Below are positions 26,446 to 35,409 of a stretch of DNA of 49,462 bases, piece by piece; the first letter of the stretch is position 1, and the number at the start of each line of letters is the position of its first letter. The notes under the pieces were generated by a model, which was not told the DNA's origin, made no database searches, and was given only the letters and a program-made list of their open reading frames with translations. The position numbers were made by a program, and so were the translations under genes. The stretch is taken from the NCBI GenBank assembly GCA_002708695.1, contig PAOZ01000026.1, positions 1 through 49,462 on the forward strand, in the 5' to 3' direction. This DNA is from Methanobacteriota archaeon. GTDB taxonomy: Archaea > Thermoplasmatota > Poseidoniia > Poseidoniales > Thalassarchaeaceae.

Positions 26446-26825
26446 TGGGTCATAAAGCAGTTGTCCATATTTTTACATCACACAACAATATTCTGATTAC
26501 AGCTACTGATTTGACTGGTGCTGAAACAATTTGTAAAGTGTCTGGAGGGATGATAGTTTCCAGTGGGGCCGATCAAAGCGGTCAATTTGCATCCACTCGT
26601 GCCGCAGAACAAATCGCTGAAATGCTAAATGAGAAAGATTTCGATCAAGTGATTGTGAAGTATCGAGGAGCTGGAGGTAACCGTTCTCCTTCTGCACCTG
26701 GTGCGACATCGGCTATCCGTGCTCTTACTCGAGCTGGAATGACCATCACTCGTATTGAAGACGTCACACCAATTCCAACTGATGGCACAAAGAAAAAGGG
26801 CGGCCGAAGAGGCAGAAGAGTTTGA
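26445..26825 (+). CDS. rps11: 30S ribosomal protein S11 (uS11)
   Basis: A 126-residue protein located on the platform of the small subunit near the E site. Family blocks are 'AVVHIFTSHNNILITATDLTGAETI', 'GGMIVSSGADQSGQFASTRAA', 'KYRGAGGNRSPSAPGATSAIRALTRAGM' and the C-terminal 'EDVTPIPTDGTKKKGGRRGRRV'. The archaeal form differs from bacterial S11 by 'PIPTDGTKKKGGRRGRRV'. Its ATG overlaps the rps4 stop by one base, so translation is probably coupled. Confidence 0.97.
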   Translation: MGHKAVVHIFTSHNNILITATDLTGAETICKVSGGMIVSSGADQSGQFASTRAAEQIAEMLNEKDFDQVIVKYRGAGGNRSPSAPGATSAIRALTRAGMTITRIEDVTPIPTDGTKKKGGRRGRRV

Positions 26826-26841
26826 TAATGGAGGAATAGAA

Positions 26842-27723
26842 ATGAATAGTGAGATAATTACAGAAGAAAATCATAGCATTCGAATCTTATTGAAAGATAC
26901 AGATCGTGCTAGCGTAAATGCACTTAGAAGAACTATGATAGCAGATACCCCAAAGATGGCAATTCACAGAATTCGGTTTACTCAGTCTACAACAGAAGAA
27001 GATGGAGTAATTTGGGAAAGCGTCGGACCTCTTCCTGATGAAATCGTAGCTCATCGATTGGCTATGATTCCCATACCTTCCGAGGGTGAATTCTATATGC
27101 CTGAAGAATGCCCTAATTGTGCAGACATGGTAGAGTCTCAACGAGGCTGTCCATTGTGTGAAATTATCTATCGTTGTATGGTTAGAGGGGAACCGGAAGG
27201 CCGTGCGGTGAAAGCAAGAGACCTTGAGGTACTAGGTGATTTGAAATTTTCAATTCCAACAGAATTCGAAGATATTACTGTCACTAAATTGTATACTGGT
27301 CAGACAATTGATTTCATCGCTCGTGCAATTAAGGGCCATGGAAGAGATCATGTAAAGTGGCAACCAGTAGTAGGAATCACATTCTATGCTCGACAACATG
27401 CAGTTTTGAACGACAAGAAAGCTGCAAAGGTGTTGTGGGGCTTGGGCCTTGCAATCAAGGAGAAAGATTTTGGAAAGAATGGAAGAATGGAAGATATTTC
27501 ATTGGTAGATCAAATGAAAAAAGATTTACTTCATGTTGGTCCAAGTACAGATTATGGAAGAGACTTTGCCGATGCAATTACTTTAGAAGATGTACCAGGT
27601 GAATTCATTCTTCAATACGAATCCGATGGTTCAATGAATCCGAGGACAATCTTTGAGCACGCAAGTCAGATACTTTCGGCACGTTTGAATAATATTTCAG
27701 CAGACCTTGAAGAAGTACTTTGA
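26842..27723 (+). CDS. rpoD: DNA-directed RNA polymerase subunit D (Rpo3)
   Basis: A 293-residue subunit, equivalent to bacterial alpha and eukaryotic Rpb3, which nucleates RNA polymerase assembly with subunit L. The N-terminus 'ENHSIRILLKDTDRASVNALRRTMIADTPKMAI' is the alpha-like dimerisation motif. 'DEIVAHRLAMIPI' is conserved. Residues about 90-112 carry a Cys-rich insert ('CPNCADMVESQRGCPLC', then Cys), the site that holds an Fe-S cluster or a degenerate version in archaeal D subunits. The start is the ATG at 26842 with GGAGG about eight bases upstream. An in-frame ATG at 26755 lies inside rps11 and is not credible. Confidence 0.95.
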   Translation: MNSEIITEENHSIRILLKDTDRASVNALRRTMIADTPKMAIHRIRFTQSTTEEDGVIWESVGPLPDEIVAHRLAMIPIPSEGEFYMPEECPNCADMVESQRGCPLCEIIYRCMVRGEPEGRAVKARDLEVLGDLKFSIPTEFEDITVTKLYTGQTIDFIARAIKGHGRDHVKWQPVVGITFYARQHAVLNDKKAAKVLWGLGLAIKEKDFGKNGRMEDISLVDQMKKDLLHVGPSTDYGRDFADAITLEDVPGEFILQYESDGSMNPRTIFEHASQILSARLNNISADLEEVL

Positions 27724-27737
27724 TTCAGCATACCTTG

Positions 27738-28715
27738 ATGGTGGTTACAACCTCTTCTCGTTCTGGCGCCCACGTCACTCTTGCTTTTACAGTGCATTCT
27801 GATTCTGAGAATCCTTTAGAACAAGGGTCCTATGGTGTCGGACTTTGTTTAGAAGCCGGCCTTTCTACAACTTGTAGATCAGATCCATCATCTTCAACAG
27901 GTGTAACAGTCATTGTCAACGGGAATCCTTCCGATGAGGAATTACAACGAGAAGTTTTACTGGAATGTATTAAATTTGATCAAGCATTGTCATCCATGCA
28001 TCATACATTTGATGTTCAATCTCAATTACCATTTTCTCAAGGATTTGGATTGTCTGCAGCTGGTGCTCTTTCTGCTGCTAGATGCTTACTAGCGATGTCT
28101 TCCCTCCCCCCTAAAGATCAGGATAAAGCTGCTTGGATGATTGCACATCGTGTAGAAAGAAAACTTAGTGGTGGATTGGGAGATGTGACAGCATTACATG
28201 CAGGAGGGATCGCTCGTCGCAATCATCCAGGCTCTCCTTATCATTTATTTGAAGAAAATTTCATGAGTGGACCTGGTGAATCAGAATCTTGGGAAAGTCC
28301 AATCCCTGTACTCGCAGTATGGCGAAAAACAAAATCTAGACATACTTCTGAATACATTGATTCTGAAGAATGGAGTTTGAAAATTCGGTCCGCAGGAATT
28401 CAAGCAATGGAATCATTGGGAATAGGTGAATGGAATAAAAATAGATGGACAGAAATAATCAATCAAGCTAATGATTTTGCTGAAAATTCCGGATTATTGG
28501 ATGATGCAGAACGTAGAGAACTTCTCAATGAAGTAAGATGGGCCTTGAGATCCTTTGAACCAAGACTTTCAGTTTTACTTTGTATGTTAGGAGAAAGCGT
28601 GGTCGTAATACCCAATGAAATCGAAGATGATGGATGGTTAGAATATGCAGAAATTTTGATAGATAGATTAACTGATTTAGGATGCTTATCAACGAGAGTT
28701 GGTAAGATTTCATGA
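27738..28715 (+). CDS. Pantoate kinase (GHMP family), archaeal CoA pathway
   Basis: A 325-residue GHMP-type kinase. The glycine-rich ATP loop 'GFGLSAAGALSAARCLLA' sits at about residue 103, with 'RKLSGGLGDVTALHAGGIA' about 40 residues later. This pair is typical of archaeal pantoate kinase (COG1829), which phosphorylates pantoate before condensation with beta-alanine, replacing bacterial pantothenate kinase. The N-terminal 'SRSGAHVTLAFTVHSDSENPLEQGSYGVGLCLEAG' matches the family ('SGHVT..F.....PL..GS.GAG'). The start is ATG 27738, 14 bases after the rpoD stop; a TTG at 27720 overlaps rpoD. Other GHMP kinases are possible but less likely. The 3' end overlaps the convergent TPD gene by 6 bp. 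Confidence 0.82.
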   Translation: MVVTTSSRSGAHVTLAFTVHSDSENPLEQGSYGVGLCLEAGLSTTCRSDPSSSTGVTVIVNGNPSDEELQREVLLECIKFDQALSSMHHTFDVQSQLPFSQGFGLSAAGALSAARCLLAMSSLPPKDQDKAAWMIAHRVERKLSGGLGDVTALHAGGIARRNHPGSPYHLFEENFMSGPGESESWESPIPVLAVWRKTKSRHTSEYIDSEEWSLKIRSAGIQAMESLGIGEWNKNRWTEIINQANDFAENSGLLDDAERRELLNEVRWALRSFEPRLSVLLCMLGESVVVIPNEIEDDGWLEYAEILIDRLTDLGCLSTRVGKIS

Positions 28716-29684
28716 ACGATTTTCATTATGTTCAATCAAGATACTTAGATCAACAGGTCCTGAATCTAGTTTCTGTGCCCCAAGAAGATTCAGCCCATCA
28801 CAAAAACCGTGACGATAAATTATGGCTCCTTGTCCGTATGCTTCCGTATATCGATTAACTTGTTTCTGAGTTTTTTTCCTAGGAAAACTCAATGCAGAAC
28901 CGAAGAAATGCTTTGCGTCTATCCAAGCACACGGAATTCCATTAATTCGTACATCATCTAAGAATAAAAGGTCAGGAGTGCGAACAGGTCGACCTTCTGA
29001 TTCTACTTGTTCTTTAACCAACTCTTCTTGACGTCGAAATCGGACCCCTAGGGATTCAAAATGATTACACAATAGTTCTTCAAAAAGATCAGCGGCAATG
29101 TGTGTTTCCGTTTGATCAACATTTGAGACTCTATCTGCTTCTTCAGCAATTTGGAATTGTTCTTGATCTCTTTCGTTCATTCTGCCTGGTTCTTTTAGTA
29201 ATGTTTTGATACGGTTTTTACCATAATTCCTCGCACTTAATATTGCTCTAAATACATTCACTGGAGGTCCATCAACGATTTTAGCCAATTCTAGTATATC
29301 CGTTCCATTATCATAACGACGCTTCAATTCCTTTTTTCGATTCATTATTCTGTGGTGAGAATATACTGATTTTTCTTGATTAATTGCAGCTCTCAATGAT
29401 AATGCTTGTTCGAGGGTGAGTGGAAAATCAGAAATAATTTCTGCAATTTCATCTACCTCTTCCTCTTTCAACCAACCAAACTCTCCACGTTTGACAATTT
29501 TTTCCCCTACACTTTTTTGCACATCTAATGGAATAGGGTTTACCGGCCAATCAATGTGTATTGTTCTAGGAGGAGGATTAATTTCAGTGGGAATCCCCAT
29601 AGGTCGAGGATTAACAGCAAATCGACCAATAGCTCTTCGGCATGTTAGTTCATCTCTAACATCCCAATCTTCTTCTCTGTCCAC
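28710..29684 (-). CDS. TPD-motif protein (CDIN1/C15orf41-like, PD-(D/E)XK nuclease fold)
   Basis: A 324-residue protein. The N-terminal and middle parts are helical and contain an HTH-like region ('DILELAKIVDGPPVNVFRAILS'). The C-terminal ~130 residues carry a restriction-endonuclease-like core: Glu in 'LFEELLCNHFESLGV', the name-giving 'RTPDLLFLDDVRING' and 'CAWIDAKHFFGSALSF', the equivalent of D-x-K. This order matches the archaeal and eukaryotic TPD family, whose human member CDIN1 is linked to congenital dyserythropoietic anaemia with codanin-1. Catalysis has not been firmly established for the family. The C-terminal 'YTEAYGQGAIIYRHGFCDGL' probably completes the fold. It is encoded just downstream of leuS on the same strand, 44 bp away. 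Confidence 0.75.
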   Translation of the reverse strand: MDREEDWDVRDELTCRRAIGRFAVNPRPMGIPTEINPPPRTIHIDWPVNPIPLDVQKSVGEKIVKRGEFGWLKEEEVDEIAEIISDFPLTLEQALSLRAAINQEKSVYSHHRIMNRKKELKRRYDNGTDILELAKIVDGPPVNVFRAILSARNYGKNRIKTLLKEPGRMNERDQEQFQIAEEADRVSNVDQTETHIAADLFEELLCNHFESLGVRFRRQEELVKEQVESEGRPVRTPDLLFLDDVRINGIPCAWIDAKHFFGSALSFPRKKTQKQVNRYTEAYGQGAIIYRHGFCDGLNLLGAQKLDSGPVDLSILIEHNENRS

Positions 29685-29728
29685 ATTCTTCTCTAGTTAA
29701 CGACCCTCTATGAATACGAGGGTTTGTT

Positions 29729-32638
29729 TCATAGAAAAGCTAGTCCAGGTTGCAAAGGTATAGCAAATCTCGCTTTTCCAGCAATATCATCTCCAGTCCC
29801 TGCTGCATATACTATTACTTCTTCAACATCTATTGCTTCTGCAATGAAACCAACTGCATCTAAGATATATTTCGATTCGTTAAATCCTGACATAATTAAA
29901 TTCCTCTCTCCTTCAGTCAAGGTAAATACTCTGCCGCGCGATTTTTTCGAACCAATTGTCAACATTCTCCAATATTGCATTACTTCACCTCTTATTTTCT
30001 CATCTTGAAATAAAGAATGCAATTGAATAAATGCTTGCCCTTCTTTCATAAAATCATAATTTTCCAAATGTAATTCTATTGCTTCACGCATCAGTTTAAT
30101 TTTCCATTCAGGGGATGTTTGAATTACTAATTTTGTAATTGTAGATTCAGTATGTCTTTCAGCTAATCCCTTTACATTCCTAGCATTATCGATTAAATTT
30201 CGAAGTGTTGATTCTGCTGCTAAAGTAATAATGTCATCTCCAACCGAAGGTGTTGTAGTCAATTCTTCCCAAGTAGGGCTTCTATCAGCAAATGGAAATG
30301 TAGACTCAGCCAATAATGTATTTTCTCCTATGATTTGATTCCATTCTTCTGCTAGGTGAGGGGTTACAGGATAGATCATTTGTCCCCATTCTTTCATATG
30401 TGTTAGAAGTGTGTTTCTGCTAATTCCCCCCCGTCGAATTGCCCACTGCAGGTCACTTAGCATATCGAAATGACTAATCATCACACTTTCTCGGATTTTT
30501 ACGTCGAACATTGCTCCTCTCCATTTGGACCAATTTATTCTTCTTTTAGCAGATAGCCAAGCATCCATTGGCCCTTTATCATCATTAATTGAATCTAATA
30601 ATTTCAAACAACCGAAAATTTGGTGTAATTGACGATGATTAGCCTCTAATGCCGAATCTGACCATTCCATTCCGGCTTCAGGATTTGCTCCAAAGAGGAT
30701 AAACAACCGAACGGTATCTGCTCCAAATTTGTTAATCATAATTTCAGGACTAACTGTATTGCCCAAACTTTTACTCATTTTAGCAGATCTAGATGTTAAT
30801 TCTACACCACATGTTGGACATTTTTTCCCATCAAAATCAACATGAAATTCAACATTACAATCAATACAATACGGAGTTGGAGCATTGACCATTCCTTGAC
30901 AAACAAGTTTAGAGAATGGCTCCGATACATCATTTAATCCTGCATCTCGTAATGCCTTGGTGAAAAATCGTGCATATAGCAAATGCATCACAGCATGCTC
31001 AATTCCTCCAATGTATAGGTCAACCCCATCCGACATCCAATAGTCTGCTTCTACTTTGTTGAATGGATTTGAGTCGTTGAGAGCATCTGTAAATCGTAAA
31101 AAGTACCATGAAGAATCATAGAATGTATCCATTGTGTCGGTTTCTCTTTTTGCTTTGTTGCTACAATTAGGACAGGTTGTATTCAGAAAACCTTCGTGAG
31201 ATTCTAACGGGTTACCGGATGGTTCTTCAGTGAAAACAACATCAAGTGGTAATTCAACAGGTAAATCTTCAGTGGGTACTGGTACAACACCACACGAATC
31301 ACAATGAATGAATGGTATTGGAGTACCCCAGAATCGTTGTCGACTGAGTAACCAATCCTTTAATCGATGTTGAACAGTTCCTTTTCCTCTGTTTTCTTTT
31401 TCAAGTGTTTGAATTACGGCTTGTTTGGCTTCATCACCAAATAAACCATCAAATCCTTCTCTTCCAGAGTTTACCATCCACCCTAGTCCTTCAAATGCCC
31501 GACCTGTAACTTTAGGTTCTTCACCTTCGTTTTCGGATAATACTTGGCGGATAGGGATATTGTATTTTTTTGCAAAATCAAAATCACGCTGATCATGTCC
31601 TGGAACTGCCATTACTGCCCCAGTACCGTAGGAAGCGACAACAAAGTTCCCAGCATAAATTGGAACATTTTCTCCAGTCATTGGATTAGTTGCGTAACGA
31701 CCTAAGAAAACACCTTTTTTTTCTCGAAGCATATTGATTCGATCAAACTCTGACATCCGTGCACATTCATCGGCTAATTCTCTATATTCTTCTTCAAAGT
31801 CAGTTCCAGAAACCAATTTCTCACAAAGCGGATGTTCAGGAGCTAAGGTCACAAAAGTCACACCAAAGATGGTATCTGGACGAGTGGTAAATGCTCGAAT
31901 TACTTCCTCTTCGTCAACAATAGGGAAATCAATGTCAACTCCATGTGAACGACCAATCCAGTTTCTTTGCATTGCCTTTACATTTTCAGGAAATTCAATA
32001 TTTTCTAGCGAATCAAGTAATTCATCGGCATATGTTGTCATTTTCAAGAACCATTGCGCCATGTCTTTTTGTCGAACTTCTTCAGCACAACGCCAACATC
32101 GGTTATTTTTGACTTGTTCATTAGCCAAAACAGTATCACAAGAATCGCACCAATTTACAGGAGCAATTCGACGTTCAACTAGACCCATTTCATGGAATTT
32201 TAGAAAAATCCATTGATTCCATTTGTAATATGTTGAATCACTAGTCGCAAGTTCTCTACGCCAATCATAAGAGAAACCCATTCGTTGCAAATCGCTTCGA
32301 ATACTTTCGATGTTTGACCATGTCACATTATGTGGATGACCTCCAACTGCCTTTGCTGCATTTTCTGCTGGCATTCCAAATGAGTCATATCCCATTGGAT
32401 ATAGAACATTAAATCCATTTAAGCGTCGGAAGCGAGCTATACTATCTCCAATACTGTAGTTTCTAACATGTCCCATATGCATGTGTCCAGATGGATATGG
32501 AAACATTTCCAAGCAGTAAAATTTCGGTCGACTCTCGTCTACTTCAGAATGAAAAATATCTGCATCCTTCCATTTTTTTTGCCATTTTATTTCGATATCT
32601 TCGGGTTTGTATTCACTCACTACATCACCCCCTGACAT
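29729..32638 (-). CDS. leuS: Leucyl-tRNA synthetase, bacterial type
   Basis: A 969-residue class I synthetase charging tRNA-Leu. The HIGH motif is 'GHMHMGHVRNYSIGD' near residue 52 and KMSKS is 'AKMSKSLGNTVSPEIM' near residue 617. The CP1 editing domain shows 'TTRPDTIFGVTF' and 'YGTGAVMAVPGHDQRDFDFA'. A zinc-like knuckle reads 'CDSCDTVLANEQVKNNRCWRC'. The phrasing ('MFPYPSG', 'DSFGMPAENAA', 'TFYDSSWYFLRF', 'DLYIGGIEHAVMHLLYARFFTKAL') is that of bacterial/mitochondrial LeuRS, not the archaeal/eukaryotic type. The ORF begins at ATG 32638, but a GGTGAT site lies three bases before a GTG at 32620, the same spacing as for rps4 and trxA, so the true start may be that GTG. Confidence 0.94.
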   Translation of the reverse strand: MSGGDVVSEYKPEDIEIKWQKKWKDADIFHSEVDESRPKFYCLEMFPYPSGHMHMGHVRNYSIGDSIARFRRLNGFNVLYPMGYDSFGMPAENAAKAVGGHPHNVTWSNIESIRSDLQRMGFSYDWRRELATSDSTYYKWNQWIFLKFHEMGLVERRIAPVNWCDSCDTVLANEQVKNNRCWRCAEEVRQKDMAQWFLKMTTYADELLDSLENIEFPENVKAMQRNWIGRSHGVDIDFPIVDEEEVIRAFTTRPDTIFGVTFVTLAPEHPLCEKLVSGTDFEEEYRELADECARMSEFDRINMLREKKGVFLGRYATNPMTGENVPIYAGNFVVASYGTGAVMAVPGHDQRDFDFAKKYNIPIRQVLSENEGEEPKVTGRAFEGLGWMVNSGREGFDGLFGDEAKQAVIQTLEKENRGKGTVQHRLKDWLLSRQRFWGTPIPFIHCDSCGVVPVPTEDLPVELPLDVVFTEEPSGNPLESHEGFLNTTCPNCSNKAKRETDTMDTFYDSSWYFLRFTDALNDSNPFNKVEADYWMSDGVDLYIGGIEHAVMHLLYARFFTKALRDAGLNDVSEPFSKLVCQGMVNAPTPYCIDCNVEFHVDFDGKKCPTCGVELTSRSAKMSKSLGNTVSPEIMINKFGADTVRLFILFGANPEAGMEWSDSALEANHRQLHQIFGCLKLLDSINDDKGPMDAWLSAKRRINWSKWRGAMFDVKIRESVMISHFDMLSDLQWAIRRGGISRNTLLTHMKEWGQMIYPVTPHLAEEWNQIIGENTLLAESTFPFADRSPTWEELTTTPSVGDDIITLAAESTLRNLIDNARNVKGLAERHTESTITKLVIQTSPEWKIKLMREAIELHLENYDFMKEGQAFIQLHSLFQDEKIRGEVMQYWRMLTIGSKKSRGRVFTLTEGERNLIMSGFNESKYILDAVGFIAEAIDVEEVIVYAAGTGDDIAGKARFAIPLQPGLAFL

Positions 32639-32681
32639 GTAATCGATTGAGTCTTAGTTATTCAAATCGGTGGGGTTTCAC

Positions 32682-35318
32682 TTATCTTTCTTGAGGGAAA
32701 TCAGTACTTTCCAATAAGAAAATAGCTTCTCTAGTTAAACGATATCTGTATCGTAATCCAACTTTGTCTCTTTCAATTAATCCAAATCCTTCCAATGTTT
32801 TCAGATGATGGCTAATTAATTGTTGACTGCTCTCTAGTCGAACTGCAAGTTCTTTTTGACTCAAATTCACAATATCATTTTCTGTGGCATCCAATAGATT
32901 CAGAATCTTTCCTTGTAGGGAATTAGGATCAGGAGTTAGAAGAGGAACTGGAAGGTTTTCATCATCTAGAAGTTGATTAATGGTAGAGGGATAATATCTC
33001 ATCATTCTACCATCTCTTCTTCTCCATAGTAGTTCTTGATCTTCTAGCACCTTTAGATGGTGAGCAAGTTGACCATTACTCATTTGAAGAGCACCAAGTA
33101 GAGCACGGAAATGAACTCCGGGATTCGCAACAAGATATCCTACAACTCTTCCTCGTTGGAATTCGCCATCGTAATCTCGTCTACGTACCATTCCGATTAA
33201 TGCGAGTCCACCATTTAGTCCAGCAATTCGAATCCATTCAGTATTCAAGATGAAAATGATACACATAGAAAGCAAGGAAGTTGAAACAACCACAGCGGTA
33301 GCTGGAACGAAAATTTCGGTAATACTTTCTGCTGGTTGATTTTCACTTTCTGATGAAACAACAACTTCATTTTCAGGAGTCCATTGATCAATTACCTCTT
33401 TTACAATGAAGCCAGAATTCCATTCTGAACAATGTTCTGGAATATTGGCTGGGGCGTCAATTGTTCGATAAGCACCTTGATCACCTGTAACTGGATTTAG
33501 TGAAATATCTTCTGAACCAACAAGAACAGTTTCCTCTCCAGTGGGTGTAGTTAGAATCCAACATCCTCCAGTATCTGTTCTTACATGGTTCCAAGTTCCT
33601 TCTAAGAGTGAAGATATTACGATTTGTTCTTGATTTTCATTTTGCAATTCTTCTTCATTTGAAACAATTTCTTCTTGAGATTCCGAATCTTCTTGTTGAG
33701 GTAAATCGATGACATGTGAAATTTCAAGTTCAAGAGACGGATAGGAACGAAGTGTGATTTGAATAAAGTGAGTTCCTACTAGAGAATTATCAATCGAAAT
33801 TAGTTCTACAGGGACGTCTGAAAATACTATCGAATCACCTGTTTTTAAATTTTCAAATGTGTCAAAAACTCCACAAGCATTAGTTGAAGAAGATATAGTA
33901 GGAACACCCTCTAACATTGTATTCGTTCTAATGACACAATCATCTGCCCACATTAATGTGAAATCATCTTCACCAAGATTGGTTACAGAAAGGTCTACCA
34001 TTATTCCGTTTTCAGTTTCTGTTAGAGAATCGATTACAAAATTAATATTTTCAATCGATTGTAGATTTAATCTACATTGTTCAGCAACCAATCCATCTTG
34101 AATTTCAAATGGTAGAGAAGTAGCAATACCTTGACCTAGAATCTGAATTATTGCGGCCATTTGTCCCCCATGCCACCCACATCCAGCTTCATAAGATGCA
34201 GTTAGACTTGTTTCATGCAGCGAAATTGTTGATGAAGGCTGAATTTTGATGGTTTCGAATTGTTCTTGGCAATTACCATTATTCCACGCATCATCGTGGA
34301 TTAATACACCCATTTCATTGACAATATACATTGATGATGGGCAATTAATATTGTATTCAATGGTTTTAGCAATACTTCCATCATTGCGGATTAAAATTTC
34401 AAAATCTATTTCAGAACCAGTAGGTGCAATTCCATCTCGAAGAGATAACGAATTAACAACGATCGATAGTTCTGAAGTATCTTCGAATGTTTCGATAACA
34501 TGATTCCATTCTTTAGTAGTGGAATCAATTTCGTTACCCATCATCCAAATCGATGAAGAGAGAACACCGTCTTCATCAATGTTTGAGAGAGAAAATGATA
34601 CCCACCCCAAATGATGGCTTTTACCCGCTTCAATAGTTTCTCCATTCCCACATCCTAGATTAGAAAGGGATGTAGGTTGATTTGTGATTGACCACAGAAC
34701 ATCACAAGTTTCCAAACCTGTAATCGTTATATCTTCCAATCCTGAATTGTATATTTCCGCTCCAATTAGTAATACATCACTAGAAGTGCTAGTTTCTGAA
34801 TACAATGAGAATGGAGCATAATTTGCTTCAAAATGCAAATCAGATGGTAGGGAAATTGAATGTTTTAATTCAATCTCTGATTCCGAAGGAATTGTATCAA
34901 ATCCACCAATAGTTCGAAGAATATAGGTCCCTTCAGGAAGATAACCTTCGTCATTGGTCCAATCATAAGTCATTGTCCCAATATCCAAAATTTCAGAAGA
35001 ATCAAGTGTTTCTCCGCGTTTTTGATTCGGACAAAGTCGATGATTATCCAAATCATATACAATCTCATTATTTTCATTAATAATTTGGAAAGTTGCTAGA
35101 CAACTTGGATTGATTTCTATTGATATTTGATTGAATCCAGTATTTTTTATTGAAACTTCGAATGTAGAATCTGTTCCTGCAAAATAGTGCAATCCATCAT
35201 GCGGCTCCAATCCTTCTGTTTGAGTAATTACTTGTTGTTCCGGTTCGGCCTGAACACTTCCAATCAAGGTAAAAAACAGAATCAGGACCAAAATTAATGA
35301 ATGCTGACGCTGGCCCAT
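32682..35318 (-). CDS. Membrane-spanning regulator: extracytoplasmic BsuPI-like domains, cytoplasmic tandem winged helices
   Basis: An 878-residue protein. It opens with a signal peptide ('LILVLILFFTLIGSVQAEPE'). The outer part of about 640 residues holds at least three beta-sandwich repeats of the pattern 'F-x-V-x-I-x-N-x-G ... C ... W ... LPEGTY', similar to BsuPI proteinase-inhibitor-like domains and rich in Cys pairs. An acidic Glu/Ser linker follows, then a transmembrane helix near residues 670-692. The last ~170 residues contain two winged helix-turn-helix domains, 'GVHFRALLGALQMSNGQLAH' and 'LSQKELAVRLESSQQLISHH', each followed by a recognition-wing sequence. The architecture suggests a one-component sensor that binds DNA while in the membrane. 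The start is ATG 35318 with AAGGA upstream; an earlier ATG at 35348 precedes the signal peptide. It is divergent from the hydrolase gene at 35410. Confidence 0.8.
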   Translation of the reverse strand: MGQRQHSLILVLILFFTLIGSVQAEPEQQVITQTEGLEPHDGLHYFAGTDSTFEVSIKNTGFNQISIEINPSCLATFQIINENNEIVYDLDNHRLCPNQKRGETLDSSEILDIGTMTYDWTNDEGYLPEGTYILRTIGGFDTIPSESEIELKHSISLPSDLHFEANYAPFSLYSETSTSSDVLLIGAEIYNSGLEDITITGLETCDVLWSITNQPTSLSNLGCGNGETIEAGKSHHLGWVSFSLSNIDEDGVLSSSIWMMGNEIDSTTKEWNHVIETFEDTSELSIVVNSLSLRDGIAPTGSEIDFEILIRNDGSIAKTIEYNINCPSSMYIVNEMGVLIHDDAWNNGNCQEQFETIKIQPSSTISLHETSLTASYEAGCGWHGGQMAAIIQILGQGIATSLPFEIQDGLVAEQCRLNLQSIENINFVIDSLTETENGIMVDLSVTNLGEDDFTLMWADDCVIRTNTMLEGVPTISSSTNACGVFDTFENLKTGDSIVFSDVPVELISIDNSLVGTHFIQITLRSYPSLELEISHVIDLPQQEDSESQEEIVSNEEELQNENQEQIVISSLLEGTWNHVRTDTGGCWILTTPTGEETVLVGSEDISLNPVTGDQGAYRTIDAPANIPEHCSEWNSGFIVKEVIDQWTPENEVVVSSESENQPAESITEIFVPATAVVVSTSLLSMCIIFILNTEWIRIAGLNGGLALIGMVRRRDYDGEFQRGRVVGYLVANPGVHFRALLGALQMSNGQLAHHLKVLEDQELLWRRRDGRMMRYYPSTINQLLDDENLPVPLLTPDPNSLQGKILNLLDATENDIVNLSQKELAVRLESSQQLISHHLKTLEGFGLIERDKVGLRYRYRLTREAIFLLESTDFPQER

Positions 35319-35380
35319 GGGATATCCTTGTAACTCGTCATGTATCAACTGATTGGTACATAGATATTGTATGATAAACG

Positions 35381-35388
35381 CATATATC
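35381..35388 (+). promoter_or_regulatory. Candidate TATA box for the metallo-hydrolase gene
   Basis: CATATATC is centred about 26 bases before the ATG at 35410. This is the archaeal TATA-to-start-site distance, so the message would be leaderless. It lies in the 91-bp gap shared with the divergent membrane regulator. Confidence 0.4.
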
Positions 35389-35409
35389 CTCCTTCCTTTT
35401 CAAACGAAC

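Noticed and set aside
26755-26841. N-terminal extension of RNA polymerase subunit D
   Set aside because: It lies inside rps11 in another frame. The conserved start is ATG 26842 with GGAGG upstream.
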